A DNA stretch of 64,000 bases from Pedobacter westerhofensis (GCF_900182595.1 NZ_FXTN01000012.1:186001-250000); one strand, 5' to 3'; counted from the stretch's first letter, positions 26,142-35,347 are shown. Translations and numbers: made by a program. Notes: generated by a model from the letters alone, not told the origin.

Positions 26142-27041
26142 GTGAATAATTACCCCTATCATATCTCCTTTAAAAACTTTCTGAAACTGGAGCGCGGACT
26201 ATCTGCAAATTCAATAGAAGCCTATCTGAACGATGTAGAGAAACTGGCCCAGTATTATGAAGTACAGCAAAAGCCATTCGTGGTTAAAGAGATAGAAGAT
26301 AAGGATTTATATAGTTTTGTGATTTGGCTGAGCGAGCTGGGCATGCTGCCGAACAGCCAGGCAAGGGTGATATCGGGCCTCAAATCATTTTTTGGTTTTC
26401 TGATGCTTGAAGGTCTGATTGACATTGATCCTTCTGCACAGCTGGAAACACCAAGGCTAAGCAGGAAACTGCCCGATGTGCTCAACGTGGCAGAGATCAA
26501 TGATCTGATTGCCGGCATTGATGCCTCCAAACCGGAAGGTATGCGCAGTAAAGCGATTATTGAGGTATTGTATGGTTGTGGCTTGAGGGTCACCGAGCTG
26601 ATTACTTTAAGGATTTCTAACCTGCATGCTTCACAGGGGTATATCATAGTGACGGGAAAAGGAAATAAAGAACGTATCGTTCCTATCGGCGAAAGCGCGC
26701 TCAAATTTATCGATATTTATCTCAGCCAGATCCGGGCGCATCAGGATATCAAAAAAGGTAATGAGGATTTTATATTTCTAAACCGGCTCGGCACCCAACT
26801 CTCCAGGATATCGGTTTTTACGATGATTAAAGCACTGGCCAATCAAATCGGTTTAAAAAAGAGTATCAGTCCCCACACTTTCAGGCATTCCTTTGCTACC
26901 CACCTGATTGAAGGCGGTGCCGATCTGAGGGCTGTTCAGGAGATGTTGGGGCATTCCAGTATCACTACTACAGAGGTCTATACGCATCTCGACCGCGATT
27001 ATCTAAAAGGTGTAATCACTGAATTTCATCCAAGGATCTGA
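26142..27041 (+). CDS. xerD: Tyrosine recombinase XerD
   Basis: Site-specific recombinase that resolves chromosome dimers at dif with XerC and FtsK. The 299-residue protein has an N-terminal SAM-like core-binding domain and a catalytic domain with Arg149 (GCGLRVTEL), His245 and Arg248 (HTFRH), His271 (LGHSS) and the nucleophile Tyr280 (EVYTH). The start codon is GTG at 26142. The 3' end overlaps the convergent prmC by 26 bp. All catalytic residues are intact. Confidence 0.95.
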   Translation: MNNYPYHISFKNFLKLERGLSANSIEAYLNDVEKLAQYYEVQQKPFVVKEIEDKDLYSFVIWLSELGMLPNSQARVISGLKSFFGFLMLEGLIDIDPSAQLETPRLSRKLPDVLNVAEINDLIAGIDASKPEGMRSKAIIEVLYGCGLRVTELITLRISNLHASQGYIIVTGKGNKERIVPIGESALKFIDIYLSQIRAHQDIKKGNEDFIFLNRLGTQLSRISVFTMIKALANQIGLKKSISPHTFRHSFATHLIEGGADLRAVQEMLGHSSITTTEVYTHLDRDYLKGVITEFHPRI

Positions 27042-27888
27042 TCTCAGGTACAGCACACCTGATCATCCTGTCTTTGCCCTGCATATCCTTTCTTAACTGT
27101 ATCTCTGCAAATCCTTTGACCGATAACATCTCTATCATTTCTTTCCCCAGATATTCGTTGATCTCAAAAAACAAAAATCCCTGAGGGTTCAGGTTCTTCA
27201 AGGCAAATTCGGCAATGCTTTGATAAAAAATCAGCGGATCTTCTTCGGTAACAAACAGTGCCAGTTCAGGTTCATGTTCCAGTACGTTCTGGTGCATGTC
27301 AGCACGTTCTTTCGGTGTAATGTATGGTGGATTGCTGACTATCAGGTCATACATAGCTATGCTCTCATAACCCAGTATATCCCCCTGTATAAAATTAATA
27401 ACAGTTTGGTTGGTTGCGGCATTTTCTATGGCTATCTCCAAAGCTTCTGAGGAAATATCAAGGGCCTCGGCCTTTGCCGCCGGCAGGTTTTTCTTCAGTG
27501 CAACGGCAATACAGCCACTTCCTGTGCCCACATCCAGGAAGTTTTGAACAGCTTGCTGTTCTGCAGTCTCTAAAATCCAGTGCACCAGTTCTTCGGTTTC
27601 CTGGCGCGGGATCAGCACAGCTCCGCTGACCTTAAATTTTAAGCCGTAAAACCAGGCTTCAGCAAAAACATACTGCAGGGGCCTGCCATCTTTCAGCGCA
27701 GATAATATTTTTTGATAACTCTCCTTCAGCTCATGATCAACCAGCGAATCACTTTGCAGCATCACCTGTGTGCGGCTTAATGCCGAAAGGTGTTCTGCCG
27801 TAAGGTAAAACAATTGTGCTGCTTCTTCTGTGCCGTACAGTAATTTTAGCTCATCAATAAAATATAGTTCCAGTTGCTTTAGTGTCAT
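27016..27888 (-). CDS. prmC: Release factor glutamine N5-methyltransferase
   Basis: Uses SAM to methylate the GGQ glutamine of peptide-chain release factors 1 and 2. The 290-residue protein has an N-terminal helical domain, SAM motif I DVGTGSGCIAVAL, and the catalytic NPPY motif in VSNPPYIT. Length and order are normal. It is divergent from ribD; the 82-bp gap holds a palindrome and a -7 element for ribD. Confidence 0.95.
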   Translation of the reverse strand: MTLKQLELYFIDELKLLYGTEEAAQLFYLTAEHLSALSRTQVMLQSDSLVDHELKESYQKILSALKDGRPLQYVFAEAWFYGLKFKVSGAVLIPRQETEELVHWILETAEQQAVQNFLDVGTGSGCIAVALKKNLPAAKAEALDISSEALEIAIENAATNQTVINFIQGDILGYESIAMYDLIVSNPPYITPKERADMHQNVLEHEPELALFVTEEDPLIFYQSIAEFALKNLNPQGFLFFEINEYLGKEMIEMLSVKGFAEIQLRKDMQGKDRMIRCAVPEIRSLDEIQ

Positions 27889-27924
27889 TAAGGCAAAAGT
27901 AATTAATAATGTTGCATGTCAATG

Positions 27925-27940
27925 GTTGAAATATTTCAAC
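27925..27940. promoter_or_regulatory. 16-bp perfect palindrome upstream of ribD
   Basis: GTTGAAATATTTCAAC is a perfect palindrome. It lies 17 bp before the ribD -7 element, in the position of a -33 region, and 37 bp upstream of the divergent prmC start. It looks like a repressor or activator site of unknown identity. Confidence 0.5.
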
Positions 27941-27957
27941 ATCTCATAAATTGAAGG

Positions 27958-27965
27958 TACTTTTG
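27958..27965 (+). promoter_or_regulatory. -7 promoter element for ribD
   Basis: TACTTTTG matches TAnnTTTG and ends only five bases before the ribD ATG at 27971, so the transcript would be leaderless or nearly so. Confidence 0.55.
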
Positions 27966-27970
27966 CTTGT

Positions 27971-29023
27971 ATGAACGATGAATTATTCATGAAGCGCTGC
28001 CTGGAATTAGCAGAAATGGGAAATGGCAGCGTGAGCCCGAATCCGATGGTTGGCTGTGTGATTGTTAGCGAGGGAAAAATCATCGGTGAAGGATATCATC
28101 AGCAGTATGGAAAAGCACATGCTGAAGTGAATGCTGTGAACGTTGTGCTGGCCGCATATGGAGATTCAGCTGCAGAAATGCTCCGTAAATCCACTGTTTA
28201 CGTAAGCCTTGAACCCTGTGCGCACTTTGGAAAAACACCTCCATGTGCGGATCTGTTGATCCGTCACCAGGTGCGGAAGGTAGTTATCGGCAACAGGGAT
28301 CCTTTCCCGGATGTGAACGGTAAAGGCATTGAAAAGCTGGAAGCTGCCGGAACCGAAGTTGTTCATGGAATAATGGATCATGAATGCCGGCATCTTAACC
28401 GCCGTTTTTTTACCAGGATAGCGGAACACCGGCCATATATTATATTAAAGTGGGCAAGAACGGCAAATGGCTACTTTGCCCCAAAGAATACCACACAACA
28501 ATGGATCAGCGGACCACTGGCAAAAAAACTGGTACATAAATGGCGTACTGAAGAAGATGCTGTGCTGGTTGGCAGGCAAACAGCCTTCGCGGATAATCCC
28601 AGGCTGAGTGTCCGGGAATGGACAGGCAAAGACCCTATGAGGATTGTGCTAGACCGCAAACTTCAGCTTCCGGAAAGTATTAACTTATATGATGCTGGTG
28701 CGAAGACGGTTATTCTCAACGAGCTAAAGACTGATGTTATCAATAATCTGCATTTTATATCAATGGAAGACATGCAGTATTATCTTCCGCAAAAGATTGC
28801 TTATCAGTTATACCTGATGGACGTACAGTCCATTATTATTGAAGGGGGAGCAAATATCCTGAATCAGTTTATCTCTGCCGGCTTATGGGATGAGGCGAGA
28901 GTTTTTAATTCAAAAAACAACTGGGACACAGGTATCTATTCTCCCCAGATCAACGGAAAGATCACTTCCGTGACAGAGGTTGATCAGGACCATTTAACAA
29001 TTTACGAAAACATCAGAAACTAA
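27971..29023 (+). CDS. ribD: Bifunctional riboflavin deaminase/reductase
   Basis: Second and third steps of riboflavin synthesis: deamination of diaminohydroxyphosphoribosylaminopyrimidine, then NADPH-dependent ribosyl reduction. The 350-residue protein starts MNDELFMKRCLELA, has the deaminase zinc site in HAEV (near residue 50) and PCAHFGKTPPCADLL (near residue 80), and a C-terminal reductase domain from about residue 150 with IIEGGANILNQF. It overlaps the next gene by one base (TAATG), indicating translational coupling. No FMN riboswitch lies upstream. Confidence 0.96.
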   Translation: MNDELFMKRCLELAEMGNGSVSPNPMVGCVIVSEGKIIGEGYHQQYGKAHAEVNAVNVVLAAYGDSAAEMLRKSTVYVSLEPCAHFGKTPPCADLLIRHQVRKVVIGNRDPFPDVNGKGIEKLEAAGTEVVHGIMDHECRHLNRRFFTRIAEHRPYIILKWARTANGYFAPKNTTQQWISGPLAKKLVHKWRTEEDAVLVGRQTAFADNPRLSVREWTGKDPMRIVLDRKLQLPESINLYDAGAKTVILNELKTDVINNLHFISMEDMQYYLPQKIAYQLYLMDVQSIIIEGGANILNQFISAGLWDEARVFNSKNNWDTGIYSPQINGKITSVTEVDQDHLTIYENIRN

Positions 29024-29889
29024 TGATTTATATATTTTTAAGTATCTGCTGCAGTGTGACCGTGGCAGTGCTGTTAAAACTGGCAAGAAGATATCAGATC
29101 AATGTTTTACAGGCAGTGATGTGGAATTACCTTGCCGCTATTCTGCTGAGTTTTGTGTTTTTCAGGCCGGCCATCGGGACCATAGCAGTTATGCCTTCAA
29201 CACTGACAGTGGTGCTGGGCATCCTTCTGCCGGTGCTGTTTCTTGTACTTGCAGCTTCGGTGAGGAACATCGGTATTGTTAAAACGGATATCGCCCAGCG
29301 GCTCTCTCTTTTTATTCCAATCCTCGCAGCCTTATTTATTTTTGGCGAGAAGTTCAGTAATATGCGTATTGCGGGCCTTATCGTAGGATTTATCGCCATA
29401 TTTTTAACCCTGTTCCGCAAATCCAGTGGCAAACAGGAAAAGTTCAGCTACCTCTACCCTGTGCTGGTTTTCATCGGATTTGGTGTGATAGACGTGATTT
29501 TTAAAAAGCTATCCAAAATTGAACTGATTCCCTATACCAGTACACTGATGATCGTTTTTTGTATATCATTTATTGTAGCGATGGTGATACTTTTGTACAC
29601 CATTGTTGTAAAGAAGCAGAAAGTCCAGCTCATCAATTTTGCCTGCGGAATTGTACTGGGGTGTTTTAATTTTGGCAATATCCTGTTTTATATGAAGGCG
29701 CACCGTGCGCTGGCAGATAGTCCCTCTACAGTATTCGCAGCGATGAACATGGGCGTAATATTGCTGGGAAGCCTGGTAGGCATTATCATGTTCAAAGAAA
29801 AAGTAACCAGGATCAATTATATCGGGATCACACTGGCCCTTGCGGCAATCCTTCTGATCACCTTATCCCAGGCCAATGCTGTTCGATGA
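29023..29889 (+). CDS. EamA-type (DMT superfamily) transporter
   Basis: A 288-residue integral membrane protein with about ten helices in two EamA-like halves. It opens MIYIFLSICCSVTVAVLLKL; the second half contains MGVILLGSLVGIIMFKEKVTRINYIGI, a classic end of an EamA domain. The family exports metabolites or amino acids. Sandwiched between ribD and yigZ with overlaps of 1 and 14 bp, it is part of a coupled operon; export or import of a flavin-related compound is possible but not shown. Confidence 0.88.
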   Translation: MIYIFLSICCSVTVAVLLKLARRYQINVLQAVMWNYLAAILLSFVFFRPAIGTIAVMPSTLTVVLGILLPVLFLVLAASVRNIGIVKTDIAQRLSLFIPILAALFIFGEKFSNMRIAGLIVGFIAIFLTLFRKSSGKQEKFSYLYPVLVFIGFGVIDVIFKKLSKIELIPYTSTLMIVFCISFIVAMVILLYTIVVKKQKVQLINFACGIVLGCFNFGNILFYMKAHRALADSPSTVFAAMNMGVILLGSLVGIIMFKEKVTRINYIGITLALAAILLITLSQANAVR

Positions 29890-30490
29890 CACCTACAGAA
29901 CCATCATTCACCCCTCTGAGGGCCTCTTCAGGGATAAGGGCAGTAAGTTTATTGCATTTGCCCGGCCTATACTTTCTGAGGCCGATATCAAACCGATCCT
30001 GATATCCCTGCGAACAGAACATACCAAAGCAAACCATTTTTGTTATGCCTGGCGGCTTAGCCCGGACAGGAATGTGTACCGTGTAAATGATGATGGCGAA
30101 CCTTCAGGAACGGCCGGCAGACCTATACTCAACACACTGCTCTCTGCTGACGTTACAAATATCCTGATTGTAGTAGTTCGCTATTTTGGTGGAACGCTGC
30201 TTGGTGTTCCCGGGTTAATCAACGCTTACAAGCTGGCTGCTGCAGAAGCGCTCGGCGCAGCTGAGATTGTTGAACGAACTGTGAATGACAGATATGAACT
30301 AAAGTTTGATTACCTTGTGATGAACGATGTCATGCGCCTGGTAAAAGACGAACAACTGCATATACTTGAGCAGCAGTTTGACACTAACTGCCGCATAAGC
30401 TTTGAAGTAAGGAAATCACAATTGAACAAGGTGCTGCAAAGGATCGAAAAGCAAAACGGAATTGAAGTAAAGTACCTGGGGACAAGCTGA
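29876..30490 (+). CDS. YigZ/IMPACT family protein
   Basis: A 204-residue protein of the UPF0029/IMPACT family. The N-terminal domain has SKFIAFARPI, then NHFCYAWRL, DDGEPSGTAGRPIL and VVRYFGGTLLGVPGLI, the hallmarks of the family, followed by the small C-terminal alpha/beta domain. Its biochemical role is poorly known; the eukaryotic relative is a translational regulator. The ATG at 29876 lies inside the end of the EamA gene. Confidence 0.92.
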   Translation: MLFDDTYRTIIHPSEGLFRDKGSKFIAFARPILSEADIKPILISLRTEHTKANHFCYAWRLSPDRNVYRVNDDGEPSGTAGRPILNTLLSADVTNILIVVVRYFGGTLLGVPGLINAYKLAAAEALGAAEIVERTVNDRYELKFDYLVMNDVMRLVKDEQLHILEQQFDTNCRISFEVRKSQLNKVLQRIEKQNGIEVKYLGTS

Positions 30491-30544
30491 GCGTTCAACC
30501 ATCAGCAACAACAAAATATTAGCTCTTAAAAACCATTACCTGTC

Positions 30545-31423
30545 ATGTCAAAATTATCGGAAGCGGACCTGATCATCAATCCTGATGGCAGCATTTACCA
30601 TTTAAACTTACAGCCCGGCGATCTCGCAGATACAGTGATCACTGTAGGCGATCCTGACCGTATCTCCTCAGTGACCAAATACTTTGACCGGATTGAACTC
30701 AGGAAAGGGAAAAGGGAATTTCTAACACAGACGGGTTACATTGGATCAAAGAGGATTACAGTGATATCTACTGGAATAGGAACAGATAACATTGATATTG
30801 TTTTCAATGAACTTGATGCCCTGGTAAATATCGACTTTGAAACCAGGCTGGTAAAAGATCAGCTGACTTCGCTCAAACTGATCAGGATCGGTACTTCCGG
30901 TGCGATTCAGAGCGATCTGCCGCTGGGGACCATTCTTGCTTCTTCTCATGGCCTGGGAATGGATTCACTGATGCACTATTATAATCAGCAATCTACTCTG
31001 GAAGATTCAGTTATCTTACGTCATATCAAGAAACACTTTGCAGATGTTCAGGGAATTGAACCGTATTTGACTTCTGCTGATGCAGGGTTACTGGCCACCA
31101 TAGGACGTGGCATGGTACAGGGAATAACTGCTACTGCACCAGGATTTTACGGGCCGCAGGGAAGGCAGGTTAGAGCCGCAAATGGTGTGCCCGACCTGAT
31201 CGGCATGCTGAACAGCTTTGGCCATCAGAATCTCCGGATTACCAATCTAGAGATGGAAACTGCCGGTATTTACGCACTTGCAAAACTGCTGGGGCACCAG
31301 GCTATTTCTATCAATGCAATTTTGGCCAGCAGGTTAAATTTTCAGTTCAGTACGCAGCCCGACGTGATCGTAGATCAGGCAATCAAACTCGTTCTTGAAC
31401 GAATTGTACAGTTGCCAGACTGA
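30545..31423 (+). CDS. Nucleoside phosphorylase (uridine phosphorylase-like)
   Basis: A 292-residue member of the PNP/UDP phosphorylase family that cleaves nucleosides with phosphate. Visible motifs are VGDPDRI near residue 35 (phosphate binding), STGIGTDN, IRIGTSGAI, and NLEMETAGIYALA near residue 236, where the Glu-Met-Glu binds ribose. The sequence resembles the uridine phosphorylase group more than PNP, but the base specificity cannot be read. It is 54 bp after yigZ and may be in the same transcript. Confidence 0.88.
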   Translation: MSKLSEADLIINPDGSIYHLNLQPGDLADTVITVGDPDRISSVTKYFDRIELRKGKREFLTQTGYIGSKRITVISTGIGTDNIDIVFNELDALVNIDFETRLVKDQLTSLKLIRIGTSGAIQSDLPLGTILASSHGLGMDSLMHYYNQQSTLEDSVILRHIKKHFADVQGIEPYLTSADAGLLATIGRGMVQGITATAPGFYGPQGRQVRAANGVPDLIGMLNSFGHQNLRITNLEMETAGIYALAKLLGHQAISINAILASRLNFQFSTQPDVIVDQAIKLVLERIVQLPD

Positions 31424-31441
31424 TTTTTATATTTATTGATC

Positions 31442-31449
31442 TACCTTTG
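31442..31449 (+). promoter_or_regulatory. -7 promoter element for the Bcr/CflA gene
   Basis: TACCTTTG matches TAnnTTTG and lies 24 bp before the ATG at 31474. The in-frame TTG at 31447 lies within it. Confidence 0.6.
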
Positions 31450-31473
31450 CAGCTTCATTTCCCATCTTCCTCA

Positions 31474-32700
31474 ATGACTAAGAAAAGACACTTTTTCCTT
31501 ATACTTCTACTAGGTTCACTTACCGCACTTGGCCCTTTTTCGATTGACATGTATCTTCCCGGTTTTCCGGCCATAGCTTCCGATCTGCATACAACGGTTG
31601 CCAAAGTTTCCCTCTCTCTGTCCGGATTTTTTATCGGGATCTCTGCTGGACAGCTATTGTATGGCCCTTTGCTGGATCGTTTTGGCAGAAAGAAACCACT
31701 TTATATCGGGCTGATGATTTATATTCTTGCCTCCGTGGGCTGTGCTTATGCCTCAACGATCAATATGCTGATTATACTCAGATGTGTACAGGCTATAGGC
31801 AGTTGTGCTGCCGCAGTGGCTTCGATAGCCATGGTAAGAGATCTGTTCCCTGTGTCGGAGAATGCTAAAGTATTTGCTTTGCTGATGCTGGTTGTAGGCG
31901 TTTCTCCAATGATAGCCCCAACGGTTGGCGGATATGTGACTACTGCATTTGGATGGCATTCTGTGTTTATCGTATTGATGGTGTTGGGCCTGATTAACCT
32001 GCTGGCCAGTATTTTTGGTTTGCCGGACAGCTACAAACCAGACAGTACCATCTCTTTAAAACCAAAACCGATACTCAAAAACTTTTTAACGGTACTTACC
32101 GAACCTCAATTCTATACCTATGCCCTAACCGGTGCAGTTGCTTTCTCCGGTCTGTTTGCCTATGTGGCGGGCTCCCCGCTGCTTTTTATGGACATCTTTG
32201 CTGTGAAAGAAGAAACTTATGGGTGGATCTTTGCCTTTTTGTCTATCGGGCTAATTGGCTCAAGTCAGGTAAATACCCTGTTGCTAAGGAAATACAGCAG
32301 CGAACAACTCATATTTGCTGCACTGATCTGCCAGGCGATTACCGGCCTCGTTTTTCTGCTGGGCAGCTTTAACGGATGGTTTGGCCTTCCGGAAACTATA
32401 TTTCTGCTGTTTATATTTTTAAGCTGCCTTGGGGTGGCCAATCCAAATACCTCCGCATTATCGCTCACTCCGTTTACAAAAAATGCAGGGAGTGCTTCTG
32501 CACTGATGGGCGCTATCCAAATGGGTTTGGGAACTTTGGCCTCTATTGGGGTGAGTATGTTTGATACACGCTCTTCCCTGCCGCTGGTATCTATTATGGC
32601 ATCAACATCATTACTGGCACTAACGATCCTGTATTTTGGAAGAAAGACTATCAAAAATAAAGTAGAAGCAGACAAGGACGGTGCCGTAGCATTTCATTAG
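31474..32700 (+). CDS. Bcr/CflA family multidrug MFS transporter
   Basis: A 408-residue twelve-helix proton antiporter. Helix 1 carries LGPFSIDMYLPGFPAIASDL, diagnostic for the Bcr/CflA subgroup (bicyclomycin, chloramphenicol, sulfonamides), and the loop 2-3 motif reads YGPLLDRFGRKKP. Helix 4 contains RCVQAIGSCAA. The protein is complete. It is convergent with mscS at a 4-bp gap. Drug specificity is unknown. Confidence 0.92.
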   Translation: MTKKRHFFLILLLGSLTALGPFSIDMYLPGFPAIASDLHTTVAKVSLSLSGFFIGISAGQLLYGPLLDRFGRKKPLYIGLMIYILASVGCAYASTINMLIILRCVQAIGSCAAAVASIAMVRDLFPVSENAKVFALLMLVVGVSPMIAPTVGGYVTTAFGWHSVFIVLMVLGLINLLASIFGLPDSYKPDSTISLKPKPILKNFLTVLTEPQFYTYALTGAVAFSGLFAYVAGSPLLFMDIFAVKEETYGWIFAFLSIGLIGSSQVNTLLLRKYSSEQLIFAALICQAITGLVFLLGSFNGWFGLPETIFLLFIFLSCLGVANPNTSALSLTPFTKNAGSASALMGAIQMGLGTLASIGVSMFDTRSSLPLVSIMASTSLLALTILYFGRKTIKNKVEADKDGAVAFH

Positions 32701-32704
32701 GGCA

Positions 32705-33520
32705 TTATTGTTTCGCGGGCATACCGGGCAGAGGAATGCCGCCTTCTTTGAGCGACTGCATCAGTTTTTCCTGGAAAATCAGCCTTGCATCATTAAAACC
32801 GTGAGAGTTGAGCCATACACTGATCATCACTTTATAACCGCTCTCTTCAAGAACTGAAATACCAATGCGGTGTTCAGGAGTTTTAAGAATGTCTTTTGAA
32901 AGGCTGATAGCCTGTTCGGTAAGTTTCAAAACATCATCATAGGCGATACCATAGCTGAATTTCATTTCGATATCGAGGCGCCTGCTTCCTTGTGTACTGA
33001 TATTGATGATGATTTCATTGGATAATTTGCCGTTTGGCACGATCACTAACCTGTTATCAAATGTAGTAACGGTGGTATAGAAGATCTCGATATTGGTTAC
33101 TGTCCCCTCCTGGCCCTGTGCGATGATATTGTCACCAACTTTGAAGGGTTTAAGCATCAGTATTAAAACGCCGCTGGCAAAATTCTGCAGTGTTCCTGAA
33201 AGCGCCAGTCCGGCGGCCACACCCAGGGCCCCGATCAGAGCGGCAAAGATGGTCATCTGAATACCTACAAATTGCATCACCGTAAAAAAAAGCAATATGC
33301 GGAGCACCACTACCGCTACACTGATAAAAAAGGGCTTTACAGAATCGTCCACGTTTTTTTTGTGCAAACCTCTTTGCATCCATCCGGAGAATAACCTGAT
33401 CAGCCATAATCCGGTTAAAAGGATTGCAATACCGATCAGGATATTTGGTCCCTTATCGATGATCCAGTTAAAAGCTTTATCATAAAATTGTAGTGTGCGG
33501 TCTGGGGTAGCTGCTTTCAT
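32705..33520 (-). CDS. Small-conductance mechanosensitive channel (MscS family)
   Basis: A 271-residue heptameric tension-gated channel that releases solutes on hypo-osmotic shock. Three N-terminal membrane helices are followed by the pore helix, GVAAGLALSGTLQNFASGVL, then the beta domain with VGDNIIAQGQEGTV and IVPNGKLS. The length matches E. coli MscS. It is monocistronic, between a convergent MFS gene and a divergent small membrane protein gene. Confidence 0.93.
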   Translation of the reverse strand: MKAATPDRTLQFYDKAFNWIIDKGPNILIGIAILLTGLWLIRLFSGWMQRGLHKKNVDDSVKPFFISVAVVVLRILLFFTVMQFVGIQMTIFAALIGALGVAAGLALSGTLQNFASGVLILMLKPFKVGDNIIAQGQEGTVTNIEIFYTTVTTFDNRLVIVPNGKLSNEIIINISTQGSRRLDIEMKFSYGIAYDDVLKLTEQAISLSKDILKTPEHRIGISVLEESGYKVMISVWLNSHGFNDARLIFQEKLMQSLKEGGIPLPGMPAKQ

Positions 33521-33660
33521 AATGTCTTTCTGAGTCCTTGATTACGTCGGAATGTTATCAATTTATAACGAATTTGCCCTTAAAAAGTTCATACATTATT
33601 AAAAAACAGCAAACAAAAAATGCGGGCAGATGTTCAGTTTACAGACCAAGTTGAAAAAAT

Positions 33661-33981
33661 ATGTTTAGCAGAATATCACATAATATAACTATCTCAGCAG
33701 CAAAGAGATTGTTGGATACAAATAAAAAGGAGACCTTAAGCACCGCGAAACGACTGCTGTCTATCGCTGCCGGTGCTTATATTTTGCAGAGGGGGATCAG
33801 AAGTGTGGCCAGGCATCCGGTAACAAGTATCCAGGAGGCAGTTCTCGGTATTTTTCTTATTTATGATGCAGTCCATACGATTAAGGAAACCTATCCGCAA
33901 CAGCCTAAGGAACCTTCACAGATACGCAGGAACCAGATCCAGGGTAATGATCCCTCAAGCGCCGTACCTGCCTTTGTGTAG
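33661..33981 (+). CDS. Small membrane protein, possible DUF2892-like
   Basis: A 106-residue protein with a basic N-terminus, two hydrophobic segments (LLSIAAGAYIL near residue 33 and AVLGIFLIYDAV near residue 60) and a hydrophilic Gln/Arg-rich tail. The spacing RLLSIAAGAYILQRGIRS and the second helix resemble DUF2892 inner-membrane proteins, but the match is by eye only. It stands alone and is followed by a very strong terminator. Confidence 0.65.
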   Translation: MFSRISHNITISAAKRLLDTNKKETLSTAKRLLSIAAGAYILQRGIRSVARHPVTSIQEAVLGIFLIYDAVHTIKETYPQQPKEPSQIRRNQIQGNDPSSAVPAFV

Positions 33982-34010
33982 CTTAGGGGCAGATAAATTA
34001 TATCATTAAC

Positions 34011-34066
34011 AAGAGCAGTATTGTTCAGACGGCCTCAGGCTTATGAATTATACTGCTCTTTCTTTT
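34011..34066 (+). terminator. Strong terminator after the 106-residue gene
   Basis: AAGAGCAGTAT (34011-34021) pairs with ATACTGCTCTT (34050-34060), with further pairing of TTCA/TGAA inside, then T-rich TCTTTTTG. Confidence 0.85.
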
Positions 34067-34094
34067 TGCGCGCTGTTCCCGGTTCAGTATTCGC

Positions 34095-34469
34095 CTAAAT
34101 GCTGTCCTTCAGCCGGTAGAAGAAAGCCGACAAATCCGCCAGTTCTGCACGAAGCATTGTTCCATATTTGTGCAGGTACCTTTCTCTGTCATTCATATAA
34201 CTGAGCTCCGGAAGTTTGGACAGCATTTCAAGCAGCGTAAGGATCATCATATTAATTTCGTTCACGTTTTTGAAGAAATATATTTCTGTATACTGTCCAA
34301 AAATGAGGATATCCATTGAGGCCCTGGTCTTGATCCTCCATATTTCATTCTTTATTCGTGTGTCGTCAATTAGTTCCGCCATTGGTGTCCTGATCACCTG
34401 CAGTTCCTTGATCAGATAAGTCAGCATATCGAGCTCACTTAAACTTTCGGCCAGATCATAATATAGCAT
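34095..34469 (-). CDS. Hypothetical protein linked to a sigma factor gene
   Basis: A 124-residue, largely helical, soluble protein that I do not recognise. It is leucine- and methionine-rich with many charged residues, for example INMMILTLLEMLSKLPEL near residue 72, and has no signal peptide or membrane segment. It starts 32 bp after the stop of the RpoD-like sigma gene on the same strand, so cotranscription is likely. A role as a sigma partner is only a guess from position. Confidence 0.65.
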   Translation of the reverse strand: MLYYDLAESLSELDMLTYLIKELQVIRTPMAELIDDTRIKNEIWRIKTRASMDILIFGQYTEIYFFKNVNEINMMILTLLEMLSKLPELSYMNDRERYLHKYGTMLRAELADLSAFFYRLKDSI

Positions 34470-34501
34470 GGTCTTGATTTAATAAAATGGTTAGCATTTA
34501 T

Positions 34502-35347
34502 TTAATATTTCCTGTTCCGGATTTTGCTCCTGAGCTTCTTTAGTCCGCGGTCCCTGATTTGTCTGATTCTTTCCTTGCTCAGATGATACAGAAACGCAAT
34601 CTCCTCCAGTGACATGGGCAAGGCACCAGATAAGCCGAAGTGGAGCTTTAAAACCGTTTCCTCCCTGGCTGACAGGAGCTTCAGCATTTCAGCAACTTCA
34701 TAAATTTTATCTGAATGAGTAAGCTGCTGGTCTGAAGAGGCATGCCGGTCAGCCAGCGTACTGATTACGGTTGTTTTTGTGTCATCATGGAGGGCATCAT
34801 CAAGGGATAGCGGCCTGGCGGCATGGTTGAGACTGTCCTTTACTTTAATTTCAGTAAGGCTGATTTCTGCTGCGATTTCTTCATGCGTTGGGTGCCGTTG
34901 CAAACGTTGCTCAAGTTTAGACAAAGTCTTGTTGATCTTTGAAATGGAATTAATCAGGTTAAGCGGTAAACGGATCACACGGCTTTGCTCAGATATAGCT
35001 AGTATAATAGTCTGCCTGATCCACCATACTGCAAATGAAATAAATTTGAACCCTTTGGTATGATCAAATTTCACCGCCGCTTTGATCAATCCCATATTGC
35101 CTTCGTTGATCAGGTCGCCCAAACTCAGTCCCCTTCCCTGATAATTTTTAGCCACAGATACCACGAACCGCAGATTAGCATTCACCAAAAGGTCCAGGGC
35201 AGCCTGATCACCTTCGCGGATCTTTTTTGCCAGCCATACCTCTTCTTCCATATTGAGCAGCGGTATCCGTGAGATATCAGCTAGGTACCTGTTTACAGAG
35301 TCTGCATCTCTTTCTGTTATTGATGGATTTATTTTTAATTCTCTCAT
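34502..35347 (-). CDS. RpoD-like group 2 sigma factor
   Basis: A 281-residue sigma-70 protein of the short Bacteroidota RpoD layout. It has region 1.2 (DSVNRYLADISRIPLL), region 2 (NLRFVVSVAKNYQGRGLSLGDLINEGNMGL, then FISFAVWWIRQTI), region 3 (RLPLNLINSISKINKTL) and region 4 (LSAREETVLKLHFGL, then LSKERIRQIRDRGLKKLR). It differs from the housekeeping Bacteroidota RpoD as I remember it in region 3 and in the linker before region 4, so I read it as a paralogous alternative (group 2) factor. The small gene at 34095 follows it. It is divergent from an Lrp gene. Confidence 0.9.
   Translation of the reverse strand: MRELKINPSITERDADSVNRYLADISRIPLLNMEEEVWLAKKIREGDQAALDLLVNANLRFVVSVAKNYQGRGLSLGDLINEGNMGLIKAAVKFDHTKGFKFISFAVWWIRQTIILAISEQSRVIRLPLNLINSISKINKTLSKLEQRLQRHPTHEEIAAEISLTEIKVKDSLNHAARPLSLDDALHDDTKTTVISTLADRHASSDQQLTHSDKIYEVAEMLKLLSAREETVLKLHFGLSGALPMSLEEIAFLYHLSKERIRQIRDRGLKKLRSKIRNRKY

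Noticed and set aside
27889..27970. FMN riboswitch upstream of ribD
   Set aside because: The 82-bp gap lacks the conserved RFN sequence and is too short.
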